The translations under genes and the position numbers were made by a program. Shown piece after piece: positions 42,810 through 54,830 of a stretch of DNA of 64,000 bases (its first letter is position 1; each line of letters begins with the position of its first letter). The notes under the pieces were generated by a model. It was not told where the DNA came from. It did not search any database and saw nothing but the letters and a program-made list of their open reading frames with translations. This DNA comes from RYN-111 sp046723735 (GTDB lineage: Bacteria > Actinomycetota > Actinomycetes > Mycobacteriales > SCTD01): positions 13,912-77,911 of the forward strand of contig JBKOVB010000032.1 of assembly GCA_046723735.1 (NCBI GenBank). Direction: 5' to 3'.

Positions 42810-43640
42810 GTGACTGCCACGGACACCACCGCCCCCGGCCTGACCGGTCCCGTCGACGCCCTCGTCGCGTCCGCGCCCGGGCGGCAGCTCCAGATGCCGG
42901 TGCCGCCGACGTTCTCCTCCGTCGAGGAGGAGCGGATGCACCGCAAGGTGCAGCTGGCGGCGGCGTTCCGCATGTTCAGCAAGGCGGGCCTCGATGAGGG
43001 CGCCGCCGGTCACATCACGGCCCGGGACCCGGAGTTCACCGACTCGTACTGGGTGAATCCCTTCGGGCGGCACTTCAGCCTCATCAGGCAGAGCGACCTG
43101 GTGCGCGTCAACCACGCCGGTGAGGTCGTCGAGGGCGACCACGCCGTGAACGGGGCCGCGGTCGCGATCCACTGTGCCGTGCACGCCGCGCGCCCGGACG
43201 TCGTCGCGGCGGCGCACGCCCACGGGCCGTACGGCAAGACGTTGTCGGCGCTCCCCCAGCGGATCGAGCCCCTCACGCAAGATGCCTGCGCCTTCTACGA
43301 CGACCACGGGGTGCACGAGAGCTTCAACGGCGTCGTGCTCGACCCCGAAGAGGGCCGAGCCATCGGCGCGGCGCTCGGGCAGCACAAGGCCGTGATCTTG
43401 CGCAACCACGGGATGCTCACGGTCGGGCACTTCGTCGAGAGCGCCGCCTGGTGGTTCATCACGCTCGAGCGGACGGCCCAGTCGCAGCTGATGGCGTACG
43501 CCGCCGGCTCGCCGCTCCAGATCCCGCACGAGCACGCTCTCGGCACCCGAGAGCTGGTCGGCAACGAGTTCGCCGGCTGGTTCCAGTGGCAGCCCCTGTG
43601 GCAGCGGATCGCGAAGGACCATCCCGACATCTACGACTGA
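42810..43640 (+). CDS. Class II aldolase/adducin-family protein
   Basis: 276 residues. 'MFSKAGLDEGAAGHITARDP' (about 53-72), metal ligands 'VVAAAHAHGPYGKTLSALPQ' (His-x-His near 137) and 'KAVILRNHGMLTVGHFVES' (His near 202). The Glu/His metal set of L-fuculose-phosphate aldolase-like enzymes is present, but this longer type is usually annotated only by family; it may not act on sugar phosphates. GTG start behind GGAGG. Monocistronic by context. Confidence 0.85.
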   Translation: MTATDTTAPGLTGPVDALVASAPGRQLQMPVPPTFSSVEEERMHRKVQLAAAFRMFSKAGLDEGAAGHITARDPEFTDSYWVNPFGRHFSLIRQSDLVRVNHAGEVVEGDHAVNGAAVAIHCAVHAARPDVVAAAHAHGPYGKTLSALPQRIEPLTQDACAFYDDHGVHESFNGVVLDPEEGRAIGAALGQHKAVILRNHGMLTVGHFVESAAWWFITLERTAQSQLMAYAAGSPLQIPHEHALGTRELVGNEFAGWFQWQPLWQRIAKDHPDIYD

Positions 43641-43808
43641 GCGATCAGTCACTGCCGAGAAGTGGCGGTCCGAGAGGTCGCTGTTACGGGTGGAGGGGCG
43701 CAAGGCGTGCCCCTTCAGCAGTCCCAAATTTGGACCTTTGCCTCTAGGCATGCCTCGAACCCGCCTTGACACTGGAGTTCTGAGGAGTGTGGCGAAAGGG
43801 GGTGCGCC

Positions 43809-44447
43809 ATGGTCCGAAGTCAGGAGATGACCGCAATCGAGAAGGCGACCGGGCAGGCGGTCCTTGACGTTCACACTCAGTCGGATCGTGTAGGTACGGA
43901 GCGTCCCTCGAGCGCTCGTGCAAGGAATCGCAAGGGCGCCGCGATCGGGGCGTGGTTGGGAACGAGCACGTGGCCGGCGTACTGCGCGGCAGGGATCACC
44001 GCTGCGTACGGACTGCTCAAGGCCTACTGGGTGTTCGGCGGCACTGCCCTTTGGTCCATTGCTCCGCTCTCACAAGAGATGATCGACAAGGTGCGATCGA
44101 ACACCGCCCCCACGTGGTTCCTCGTCGCAGATGCCTTCAGTGTGGTGCTGGCCGTGGCGGGCGTCTTGTTCGCCCTGGCGACTGCGCGTCCACGGCGGTG
44201 GCTGCCAGGATGGCTGGTCCGTTGGTCGCTGTGGCCGCTCGCCACGCTCATGGCGCTGCGCGCGATGCTGGGGATCATCGGTGACATCCAACAGATCGCT
44301 TCTGGTGATTCTGGTGCGCTCACCCACACGGCCCTGTGGGATCTGGTCTTGTGGGCGCCGTTGTTCCTGATCTGGGGTCTGCTGTGGGCAGCGACTGCAC
44401 TGACATATGCCAGGCGCGTGCGCACGACCCAAGAACGAGTCGCATAG
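43809..44447 (+). CDS. Four-helix membrane protein, DUF3995-like
   Basis: 212 residues. A polar N-terminus of about 45 residues, then membrane helices near 58-78 ('YGLLKAYWVFGGTALW'), 98-122, 135-155 and 178-205. The first helix pattern with 'KAYWVFGG' is reminiscent of DUF3995. Function unknown. AGGGGG stands 6-7 nt before ATG 43809; ATG at residue 7 is also possible. Codon use is slightly less GC-rich than in neighbours and no syntenic partner is known to me, so recent acquisition is possible. The 168 bp upstream hold a TTGACA (43773-43778) without a matching -10. Confidence 0.65.
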   Translation: MVRSQEMTAIEKATGQAVLDVHTQSDRVGTERPSSARARNRKGAAIGAWLGTSTWPAYCAAGITAAYGLLKAYWVFGGTALWSIAPLSQEMIDKVRSNTAPTWFLVADAFSVVLAVAGVLFALATARPRRWLPGWLVRWSLWPLATLMALRAMLGIIGDIQQIASGDSGALTHTALWDLVLWAPLFLIWGLLWAATALTYARRVRTTQERVA

Positions 44448-44518
44448 GCGGTGCGCCGCATCCCTGCCCGCATCGCCCCGATGATGGCGCTGGCCATGGG
44501 ACGTGCTGCAGGAGCGGG

Positions 44519-45189
44519 TCAGGCGGACAGGCGGACGAGGTCGGAGAGGTGCTGCACCTCCACGCCGACGAGCGACGGCACCACCATGCGACGCGGCGCC
44601 GGGTCGAACACGATCCCTGGGACGCTCGGCACGGCGACCACCGCGCACCCCGCCGCCTCGGCGCTCGCAACCCCCGAAGGCGAATCCTCCAGCACCACGC
44701 ACCGCGAGGGCGGGACAGCGAGGCTTGACATCGCGTCCAGGTAGGGCTGCGGATGCGGCTTCCCGTGCGCGACCTCGTCGCCGGCCACCGTCACCTCGAA
44801 CGGCCCGATGCCATGGGCCAGCACGGCATCCACGAGCACGCGGTACGACGAAGACACCAGCCCCACAGGCACGCCGGCCGATCGCAGGGACCCCAGCAGC
44901 TCCAGCACCCCGGGCAGTACCGGGGGTCTCGAGCCGAACAGGGAGACCATGCGCCCCAGCAGCCAGGCCGACGTGCGTGCGACGTCCTCCGGGCCGGCAG
45001 CCGCGCCGTACCAGCGCAGGATCGTGGGTACGGCGACGTCCAGCCGGGTCCCGACGATCGCCGCCTTCAGCTCAGGCGTGAACTCACCGCCGAGCTCACG
45101 GGCGAGCTCCACCTCCGCGACCGTCCAGGCCGGCTCGGTGTCGACGAGCAGCCCGTCCATGTCGAAGAGGACGGCAGCCGGCAGCGTGC

Positions 45190-45193
<4 letters not shown>
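44519..45193 (-). CDS. HAD-family hydrolase (beta-phosphoglucomutase-like)
   Basis: 224 residues. 'AVLFDMDGLLVDTEPAW' (about 7-23) with nucleophile Asp, helical cap about 20-80, 'VGLVSSSYRVLVDAVL' (motif II Ser), 'AHGKPHPQPYLDAM' (motif III Lys) and 'CVVLEDSPSGVASAEAAG' (motif IV). A small-molecule phosphatase or mutase; substrate not predictable. The GTG start overlaps the metH stop by 4 bp (GTGA), so it is translated with metH; the functional link is unknown but the pairing occurs in other actinobacteria. Confidence 0.85.
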
Positions 45194-48717
<3,524 letters not shown>

Positions 48718-48723
48718 ACCGGG

Positions 48724-48729
48724 AGTCTA
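48724..48729 (-). promoter_or_regulatory. -10 element for a leaderless metH mRNA
   Basis: TAGACT on the minus strand with 6 nt to the metH GTG; no Shine-Dalgarno. Confidence 0.45.
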
Positions 48730-48805
48730 CCGGCGGCCGCTCCGCCTCTTGACCCAGCGCGGGGGTAGGTTGCCGCTGACGAGAGATCCTCGGTGAGGAG
48801 GGCGC

Positions 48806-49279
48806 GTGAGCGACGGTTACACGACGGTGATGGTCGGCACGGACGGCTCTGAGACGTCCTTCCGTGCCGTGGACCGGGCGGCTGCGGTTGCCCGCGACGC
48901 GGGCGCCACCCTGCTGCTGCTCACGGCGTACCACCCGATGCGCCCCCGCGAGGCCGAGGACGCGCGTCGAGCGCTGGGCGACGAGTCCTACAAGGTCACC
49001 GGCTCCTCCCCCGCCGAGTCGGTGCTCGGCGAGGCCCGCGACCGCGCCCTCGCGCTGGGCGCCGAGAAGGTCGAGACCGTGGCCGTGGAGGGCGACCCGG
49101 TGGACGCCCTCGTGGACGAGGCCGTCCGCCGTGGCGTCGACCTGCTCGTGGTCGGAAACCGCGGTCTCAACAGCCTCGCCGGCCGCCTGCTCGGCTCGGT
49201 GCCGGCCAACATCACGCACAAGGCGAGCTGCGACGTGCTCGTCGTCCACACCACCGGCAAGGGAGCCGCCCGCACGTGA
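48806..49279 (+). CDS. Universal stress protein UspA family
   Basis: 157 residues, single Usp domain. 'TTVMVGTDGSETSFRAVDRA' (about 6-25), and the ATP-binding end 'VVGNRGLNSLAGRLLGSVPA' (about 114-133) with the G-x2-G-x9-G(S) pattern, then 'CDVLVVH'. Probably an ATP-binding stress or signalling protein of the cytoplasm. GTG start with GAGGAG upstream. The stop overlaps the PAC2 gene by 4 bp. Confidence 0.9.
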   Translation: MSDGYTTVMVGTDGSETSFRAVDRAAAVARDAGATLLLLTAYHPMRPREAEDARRALGDESYKVTGSSPAESVLGEARDRALALGAEKVETVAVEGDPVDALVDEAVRRGVDLLVVGNRGLNSLAGRLLGSVPANITHKASCDVLVVHTTGKGAART

Positions 49280-50127
49280 CCTCGCCGCTCGTCGTCCCCC
49301 CGCTCCGCGCGCCCGTGATGGTGGCGGCGTTCGAGGGCTGGAACGACGCGGGTGACGCCGCCACCGACGCGGTGGCGCACCTGGCAGAGGTGTGGGAGGC
49401 CACCGAGGTGGCGGCGCTCGACCCGGACGACTTCTACGACTTCCAGGTCAACCGGCCCACTGTCTCGCTCGTCGACGGCATCACGCGCCGCATCACCTGG
49501 CCCACCACCCGCTTCTTCGTGGCGCGGCTCCCGGCCGGCCCGCGGGACCTGGTGCTGGTGCACGGTGTCGAGCCCAACATGCGCTGGCGGGGCTTCTGCG
49601 AGCAGCTGCTCGGCGTCGCCTCCGAGCTGCAGGTGGCCGAGGTGGTGACGCTCGGGGCCCTGCTCGCCGACACCCCGCACACTCGCCCGGTGCCGGTGAG
49701 CGGCGCCTCGTCCCACCCCGGCCTGGCCGCCCAGCTCGGGCTGGAGCACAGCCGGTACGAGGGGCCGACCGGGATCGTCGGGGTGCTGCAGGACGCCTGC
49801 GAGCGCGGCAACGTGCCTGCGGTCTCGTTCTGGGCAGCGGTCCCGCACTACGTGCACCAGCCGCCCTGCCCGAAGGCCACCATCGCGCTGCTCCGCCGGG
49901 TCGAGGACCTGCTCGACGTGCCCGTGCCGCTGTCCGACCTCCCGGAGCGGGCGCGTGAGTGGGAGCGGCAGGTCGACGAGCTGGCCGCCGAGGACTCGGA
50001 CGTCGCGGAGTACGTCGCGTCGCTCGAGGAGCGCGAGCCCGAGGAGGAGCTGCCCGAGGCGAGCGGCGAGGCGATCGCGAAGGAGTTCGAGCGCTTCCTG
50101 CGCCGGCAGGACCCGCCCGAGCGTTAG
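49276..50127 (+). CDS. PAC2-family protein
   Basis: 283 residues. 'VMVAAFEGWNDAGDAATDAV' (about 14-33), 'YDFQVNRPTVSLVDGITRRI' (about 55-74), 'GVLQDACERGNVPAVSFWAA' (about 172-191), then an acidic helical tail. It is related to the eukaryotic proteasome-assembly chaperone PAC2; the actinobacterial members (Rv2125 type) have no proven proteasome role, and the gene lies 15 kb from prcBA. It is translated with the Usp gene (GTGA overlap). Confidence 0.88.
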   Translation: MTSPLVVPPLRAPVMVAAFEGWNDAGDAATDAVAHLAEVWEATEVAALDPDDFYDFQVNRPTVSLVDGITRRITWPTTRFFVARLPAGPRDLVLVHGVEPNMRWRGFCEQLLGVASELQVAEVVTLGALLADTPHTRPVPVSGASSHPGLAAQLGLEHSRYEGPTGIVGVLQDACERGNVPAVSFWAAVPHYVHQPPCPKATIALLRRVEDLLDVPVPLSDLPERAREWERQVDELAAEDSDVAEYVASLEEREPEEELPEASGEAIAKEFERFLRRQDPPER

Positions 50128-50224
50128 CGGGGACGCCGGTTGCAGGGTGGGTCCTTCGCCCCTGGCGACCGCCGTGGTCCCGCTCCTACCGTCGGCGGTG
50201 ACAGTCCTTCAGGAGGTGATGAGG

Positions 50225-50761
50225 ATGCCTCCCCACTGCGATGCGCTGGACGGGCCCGTCGTACGCGCCGCGCGTGAGGCGTTGGCCGCCCACGACGTGG
50301 AGCTGGTCCTGCCCTACGTGCACGCCGACGGCGAGGACGAGGTGCGGGCCGCGTTCGACATGACCGTCAAGGCCTCCACGCTCGGAGCTGAGGCACGAGA
50401 GGTGGCCGAGCGCTGGTACTTCGAGACCGTGGTTCGGGTCCACCGGGCCGGCGAGGGGGCACCGTTCACGGGCCTCAAGCCCGCTGGGCTCGATGTGGGT
50501 CCCGTGATACCGGCGGCCGAGCGCGCCCTCGACAGCGGCTCGCCCGACGAACTGGTCTCCGTGATGTGCCGCGAGCTGAGCGAGCAGGTCGAGCGGCGAC
50601 TGCACCACGCGCTCGAGCTGAGGAGCAGGGCTGGCGGCGGTGTCACGGAGTCCCGCGCCTACGTCGAGGCGATGCTCGGGCTCCAGGTCTGGGCGAACAG
50701 CGTCCACCGCCAAGTCACCGCGGAGCCGCACGCGCACCTCGGGGCCCACGCCCACGGCTGA
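50225..50761 (+). CDS. DUF6448 family protein
   Basis: 178 residues starting MPPHCDALDGPVVRAARE. The block 'FTGLKPAGLDVGPVIPAAER' and the His/Cys-bearing start are family features, and the tail is His-rich ('EPHAHLGAHAHG'), suggesting metal binding. Function unknown. ATG 50225 is preferred to ATG 50219 because AGGAGG lies 8 nt upstream of the former and only 2 nt from the latter. It is convergent with mshC. Confidence 0.8.
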   Translation: MPPHCDALDGPVVRAAREALAAHDVELVLPYVHADGEDEVRAAFDMTVKASTLGAEAREVAERWYFETVVRVHRAGEGAPFTGLKPAGLDVGPVIPAAERALDSGSPDELVSVMCRELSEQVERRLHHALELRSRAGGGVTESRAYVEAMLGLQVWANSVHRQVTAEPHAHLGAHAHG

Positions 50762-50771
50762 CCCGGACGGG

Positions 50772-51995
50772 TCAGAGCTCGACGCCGAGCAGGGCGTCGA
50801 CCGTGTCGCGCACGAGCGCCGGCGCCGAGGTGTCGTCCCCGTCGGCCGCGCACCAGGCGTCCACGGCTGCCAGCGCGGCTGGCGTGTCGAGGTCGTCGCC
50901 CAGTGCCCGTCGTACGGCGGAGAGCAGGGCCGCGCCGTCCGGCCCGCTCGTACGAGCCACGCCGACCCGCCACCGGGCGAGGCGCTCCACGCCGCCCTCG
51001 AGCGTGGCGGCGGTCCACATCCGGTCCACGCGGTAGTGATCCGCGAGCAGGGCGAGCCGAAGTGCCGCCGGCTCCGTGCCCTCGTCGAGCAGGGGGCGGA
51101 CGAACACGAGGTTGCCCAGCGACTTGCTCATCTTCTCGCCGTCCAGCCCGAGCATGCCGGCGTGCACGTAGGCGCGTGCGAACGGCGCCACCCCGGTGGC
51201 CACCTCCGCCTCCGCCGCAGACAGCTCGTGGTGCGGGAAGACCAGGTCGTTGCCGCCGCCCTGGACGTCGAGCTGGGGGCCGAGGCGCTTCATCGCCATG
51301 GCCGTGCACTCGACGTGCCAGCCGGGCCGACCGGGACCGAGCGGTGACGGCCAGGCCGGCTCCCCCGGCCGCTGCTGCAGCCACAGCAGCGCGTCGAGCG
51401 GGTCCTTCTTGCCCGGCCGGTCCGGGTCGCCACCGCGCTGGTGCGACAGGTCGATCATGGTCGCGACGTCCAGGTTCGACACCTCGCCGAAGTGCTGCGC
51501 CGCCGCGACGGAGAAGTACACGTCACCGTCGACGGTGTAGGTGACCCCGAGCTCCTGCAGGCGCAGCACGAGCTCGACGATCTCGTCCATGGCCTCGACC
51601 GCCCCGACGTACCAGGTGGGCGGCAGCACCCGCAGCGCGGCCATGTCGCCGCGGAACAGCTCCGTCTCGCGGGCCGCGACCTCTTCCCACGCGATCCCGT
51701 CGCGCTGCGCGCGCTCCAGCAGCGGGTCGTCGATGTCCGTGACGTTCTGGACGTAACGGACCTCGTGTCCCTGGTCACGCCAGAACCTGACAAGGGTGTC
51801 GAACGCGACGAACGTCGCGGCGTGCCCGAGGTGGGTGGCGTCGTACGGCGTGATCCCGCAGACGTAGAGCCGGGCGACGGCGTCGGCGGGCTCGAGCAGG
51901 ACGCGGCCGCGGCTCGCCGTGTCATGCACGTGCAGCGGCTGCGGTGAGGGCGGCGTCGGGAGCACGGGCACGTCGGCGGCCGACCAGGACAGCAT
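50772..51995 (-). CDS. mshC: Cysteine:1D-myo-inosityl 2-amino-2-deoxy-glucopyranoside ligase
   Basis: 407 residues, a CysRS-like enzyme that joins Cys to GlcN-Ins in mycothiol synthesis using ATP. 'LYVCGITPYDATHLGHAATF' (about 43-62) holds the zinc Cys and HIGH-like HLGH, 'GWHVECTAMAMKRLG' and 'PHHELSAAEAE' further zinc ligands, and 'DGEKMSKSLGNLVFV' the KMSKS loop near 288. The MshC-specific ITPYDATHLGHA distinguishes it from CysRS. ATG 51995 lies 7 nt after TACGCT. No other msh gene is in the window. Confidence 0.95.
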   Translation of the reverse strand: MLSWSAADVPVLPTPPSPQPLHVHDTASRGRVLLEPADAVARLYVCGITPYDATHLGHAATFVAFDTLVRFWRDQGHEVRYVQNVTDIDDPLLERAQRDGIAWEEVAARETELFRGDMAALRVLPPTWYVGAVEAMDEIVELVLRLQELGVTYTVDGDVYFSVAAAQHFGEVSNLDVATMIDLSHQRGGDPDRPGKKDPLDALLWLQQRPGEPAWPSPLGPGRPGWHVECTAMAMKRLGPQLDVQGGGNDLVFPHHELSAAEAEVATGVAPFARAYVHAGMLGLDGEKMSKSLGNLVFVRPLLDEGTEPAALRLALLADHYRVDRMWTAATLEGGVERLARWRVGVARTSGPDGAALLSAVRRALGDDLDTPAALAAVDAWCAADGDDTSAPALVRDTVDALLGVEL

Positions 51996-52002
51996 GCCCG
52001 GC

Positions 52003-52008
52003 AGCGTA
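52003..52008 (-). promoter_or_regulatory. -10 element for a leaderless mshC mRNA
   Basis: TACGCT on the minus strand, 7 nt before the mshC ATG. No sigma-R consensus seen upstream, unlike rbpA. Confidence 0.4.
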
Positions 52009-52045
52009 GCCGCGGGCACCTGACACACTTCCGGGTGAACCTCGG

Positions 52046-52876
52046 ATGTCACGGTTGTCCGAGTACCGCAGCATGTCTTCCCCGACTCCGGACAGCCGCC
52101 CGGTCGCGCTGCGCGTCCACGCCCCGCGTTCCCTCGCCCTCGTCGTCGCGGCCCTCGCCGTTCTCGCCGCCGGAAGCACGAGCGGGGTGACGGTCCCCTC
52201 CCGTCACCCGCTCGTCCCCGTCGTCGGCCTCAGCGAACCGGAGCCCGTGGGCGCGGGAACGGCCGGCACCTCCACGACGCAGCTCTACAAGTTCTCGGCG
52301 TACGTCGGGGGCAAGCCGGTTCGCTGGAACCCGTGCGCCGCCATCCACTGGCGGTTCAGGACGACGGCAGCGCCAAGGGGCGGGCTCACGATCGCGAAGG
52401 CCGCCGTTGCCAAGGTCGCGCTGGCGACGGGCATCCGCTTCGTGTACGACGGCACCACCACCGCCGTCCCGAACAGCAAGTGGCTGCCCACGTCGACGAG
52501 CAACGTCCGGCCGCTGCTCATCGGCTGGACCGACGCGTCGCACAGCGACCTGCTCGCGGGTCGTCCGCGCAACGTGCTCGGCGTGACACGCACGGCCTAC
52601 TTCGCCGCCACCGTCGACGGCCGGTCGCTCGCGGCCACCAAGGCTGCCGTCGTCGCGCTGGACCGCACGGATCGGCTGCCCCTCACTGGATCGGTGTCGT
52701 GGAGCTCGGTGCTGCAGCACGAGCTCGGCCATGCGATGGGCCTCGACCACGTCGGGAACACCCGGGAGCTCATGTACCCGGTGCTGCAGCGCACTCTGAG
52801 CGGTCTGCAGCCCGGTGACCGCACCGGCCTCTACCGCCTCGGCCGCGCGGCGGGTTGCATCTCCCTCCCCTACTGA
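52046..52876 (+). CDS. Secreted matrixin-like metalloprotease
   Basis: 276 residues. A signal peptide with hydrophobic core 'SLALVVAALAVLAAG' (about 29-43) is followed by a linker and a metzincin domain with zinc motif 'LQHELGHAMGLDHVGN' (HExxHxxGxxH, near 225) and a likely Met-turn in 'RELMYPVLQ'. Exported peptidase of unknown target. The start is uncertain: ATG 52046 or ATG 52073; the second gives a more usual signal-peptide N-region. It is convergent with the SCO1664-family gene, 7 bp apart. Confidence 0.85.
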   Translation: MSRLSEYRSMSSPTPDSRPVALRVHAPRSLALVVAALAVLAAGSTSGVTVPSRHPLVPVVGLSEPEPVGAGTAGTSTTQLYKFSAYVGGKPVRWNPCAAIHWRFRTTAAPRGGLTIAKAAVAKVALATGIRFVYDGTTTAVPNSKWLPTSTSNVRPLLIGWTDASHSDLLAGRPRNVLGVTRTAYFAATVDGRSLAATKAAVVALDRTDRLPLTGSVSWSSVLQHELGHAMGLDHVGNTRELMYPVLQRTLSGLQPGDRTGLYRLGRAAGCISLPY

Positions 52877-52883
52877 GCCGAGG

Positions 52884-53579
52884 TCAGAAGGGCGGCCACG
52901 GGATCGCCGGCCAGTCCGCCGGCGGGAACGGGTAGGTGCCATCCGCCAGCAGCTGCGCGACCCGCTGCTGCGTACGCCGTACCTCCCGACCCGTGAGGTG
53001 CTCCGCCAGCTGTCCGCCCAGCTCGGCCTCGAGCGCCCGAGCCAGCCGCTGGAGCCCGTCCACGGCCTCGTCGCTGAGCGCACAGCCCGTCCACTGCCAC
53101 AGCACGGTGCGCAGCTTGTCGTCGACCGCGAAGCAGACGCCGTGGTCCACGCCCAGCACCCGACCCTCGGGGGTGGGGAGCAGGTGGCCGCCCTTGCGGT
53201 CGGCGTTGTTGACGACCGCGTCGAGCAGGACCATCCGTTGCAGGTCGGGGTGCTCGCTCGTGACGAGCCGCCGCAGGTCGACGCCCTCGTCCACCTCGAT
53301 CCAGAGCTGACACATGCCGGGCCCGAACGGGCCGTCACGCAGCACGGTGGGCGGGACGAGCCCCCAACCCAGGGCCTCGCTCACGAGGTAGGTCGCCACT
53401 TCCCGGCCGGCGAGCGTGCCGTGCGGGAAGTCCCACAGCGGGCGCTCGCCGCGCACCGGCTTGTGCACGCAGGTCGCGGTGACGCCGTCGAGGGTCACGG
53501 TGCAATAGAGCGTGGCGTTGCTCGCGTCGACGAGCCGTCCCTCGACGGCGAGGTCGCCGCGCGCGAGCAGCGCGTGCAC
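52884..53579 (-). CDS. SCO1664-family kinase-like protein
   Basis: 231 residues read from GTG 53579. 'GRLVDASNATLYCTV' (about 16-30), 'KPVRGERPLWDFPHGTLAGR' (about 43-62), the loop 'DAVVNNADRKGGHLL' (near 137) and 'GVDHGVCFAVDD' resemble the catalytic loop and metal motif of PI3/4-kinase- or HipA-like folds. Substrate unknown. It almost always pairs with DUF3090, as here: its reading frame begins within 10 bp of the DUF3090 stop. A CTG at 53591 overlapping that stop is an alternative start. Confidence 0.8.
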   Translation of the reverse strand: MHALLARGDLAVEGRLVDASNATLYCTVTLDGVTATCVHKPVRGERPLWDFPHGTLAGREVATYLVSEALGWGLVPPTVLRDGPFGPGMCQLWIEVDEGVDLRRLVTSEHPDLQRMVLLDAVVNNADRKGGHLLPTPEGRVLGVDHGVCFAVDDKLRTVLWQWTGCALSDEAVDGLQRLARALEAELGGQLAEHLTGREVRRTQQRVAQLLADGTYPFPPADWPAIPWPPF

Positions 53580-53587
53580 GTCCGGGG

Positions 53588-54124
53588 TCAGCGGCGGTGC
53601 CCGTTCTGTCGGGGGCAGACGTGCCCGGCCGGGTCCAGGGGCAGCCCGCACAGCGGGCACGGCGGCCGCCCGGCCGCCACGACGCGCAGGGCCCGACGTA
53701 CGAATCCCCGTGCCATGGGCGCGGTCATCCGGACGCGGAGCGTGTCCGGGCCGTCCTCGGCATCGCTGAGCGGCTCGACCTCCGGGTCCTCCTCGTCGGT
53801 CTGCGCCAGTGCCTCGACGACGCACAGGCTCGCGTCGGCGTCCCAGGCAAGACCCATGCTGCCGACGCGGAACTCCTCCTCCACCGGGGTGTCGAGCGGG
53901 GCGGTGTCCTCGACGTCCTCGCCGCCGTGCGCGACCGGCCCCACGGCGTCCAGCAAGTCGTCGAGGCGCTCGGCCAGGACGCGCACCTGCACCTTCTCGA
54001 GGGCCACGCTGACGGTCCTGCCCCCGCCAGATGCCTGCAGGTAGAACGTCCGCTCCCCGGGTTGCCCCACGGTCCCGGCGACGAAGCGCTCGGGCGGGTC
54101 GAAGTAGTAGACCTGACGGGGCAC
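53588..54124 (-). CDS. DUF3090 family protein
   Basis: 178 residues. 'VYYFDPPERFVAGTVGQPGE' (about 5-24), 'FYLQASGGGRTVSVALEKVQ' (about 27-46), and a C-terminal zinc ribbon 'PPCPLCGLPLDPAGHVCPRQ' (about 153-172, CxxC...HxC). Function unknown; strictly partnered with the SCO1664 family. The start GTG is 6 nt after TAGGGT; a GGAAAGG also lies just before, so leaderless or weakly led. It follows the phosphatase gene region with a 22-bp gap. Confidence 0.88.
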   Translation of the reverse strand: MPRQVYYFDPPERFVAGTVGQPGERTFYLQASGGGRTVSVALEKVQVRVLAERLDDLLDAVGPVAHGGEDVEDTAPLDTPVEEEFRVGSMGLAWDADASLCVVEALAQTDEEDPEVEPLSDAEDGPDTLRVRMTAPMARGFVRRALRVVAAGRPPCPLCGLPLDPAGHVCPRQNGHRR

Positions 54125-54130
54125 CTTTCC

Positions 54131-54136
54131 ACCCTA
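54131..54136 (-). promoter_or_regulatory. -10 element for DUF3090-SCO1664
   Basis: TAGGGT on the minus strand, 6 nt before GTG 54124. Confidence 0.4.
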
Positions 54137-54146
54137 AGGGTGGCCT

Positions 54147-54830
54147 CTAGGCTCCGCTGCCGCCGCCGACCGGGGCGTCGCTGCTGCGGCGACGGCGACG
54201 GCGTGCCGGTGTCGGGGTGAGCAGCTCGGCCAGGGAGGTGCCCGCGTCGTTGAGGCGGACGAGGAACGGCCGGGTCTCGGTGTAGCGGACGACCGTCACC
54301 GAGCAAGGGTCGACCACGATCCGCTGGAACAGGTCGAGGTGCACGCCCAGCGCGTCCGCGACGACTGCCTTGATGACGTCCCCGTGCGAGCAGGCGAGCC
54401 ACGTCGCGTCGAGGCCGAGCCGGCTGTTCCAGTCACGGACGGCGGCCACCGCCCGGTGCTGCGCGTCGCGCAGCGCTTCGCCGTCCTGTCCCGGGAACAC
54501 CGCCGCGCTCGGGTGCTGCTGCACGACCTTCCACAGCGGGTCCTTGGAGAGCTCCTTGAGCGATCGGCCCGTCCAGTCGCCGTACCGGCACTCCCCCAGC
54601 CGGTCGTCGACCTCCACCGGCCGGTCCCCTGCGATCGCGGCGGCCGTCTCGCGGCAGCGGTCGAGGGGGCTGGTCACGATCGCCGCCAGGGGCACGCCGG
54701 CCAGCCGCTCGGCGAGGCCGGCTGCCTGCGCACGCCCGCGGTCGTCGAGGTGCACGTCGGGGGTCCAGCCGGCCAGCACCGGGCCCGTCATGGCCGTCAG
54801 TCCGTGCCTGACGAGCACCAGCGTGCTCAC
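54147..54830 (-). CDS. Histidine phosphatase family protein
   Basis: 227 residues. 'STLVLVRHGLTAMTGPVLAG' (about 2-21) has the phospho-accepting His in RHG, 'IVTSPLDRCRETAAAI' the second Arg, 'ECRYGDWTGRSL' the Glu, and 'LACSHGDVIKAVV' the second His. The C-terminal 30 residues are Arg/Gly-rich. It matches the MSMEG/Rv2135c-type phosphoglycerate-mutase-like protein of this neighbourhood; substrate unknown. The GTG start overlaps the corA stop by 4 bp. Confidence 0.88.
   Translation of the reverse strand: MSTLVLVRHGLTAMTGPVLAGWTPDVHLDDRGRAQAAGLAERLAGVPLAAIVTSPLDRCRETAAAIAGDRPVEVDDRLGECRYGDWTGRSLKELSKDPLWKVVQQHPSAAVFPGQDGEALRDAQHRAVAAVRDWNSRLGLDATWLACSHGDVIKAVVADALGVHLDLFQRIVVDPCSVTVVRYTETRPFLVRLNDAGTSLAELLTPTPARRRRRRSSDAPVGGGSGA

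Noticed and set aside
43773..43778. TTGACA as a -35 of the membrane-protein gene
   Set aside because: No -10-like hexamer occurs 16-19 bp downstream.
48718..48805. Cobalamin riboswitch upstream of metH
   Set aside because: Only 88 bp separate metH from the divergent Usp gene, no B12-box-like sequence is visible, and the -10 is 6 nt from the start codon.
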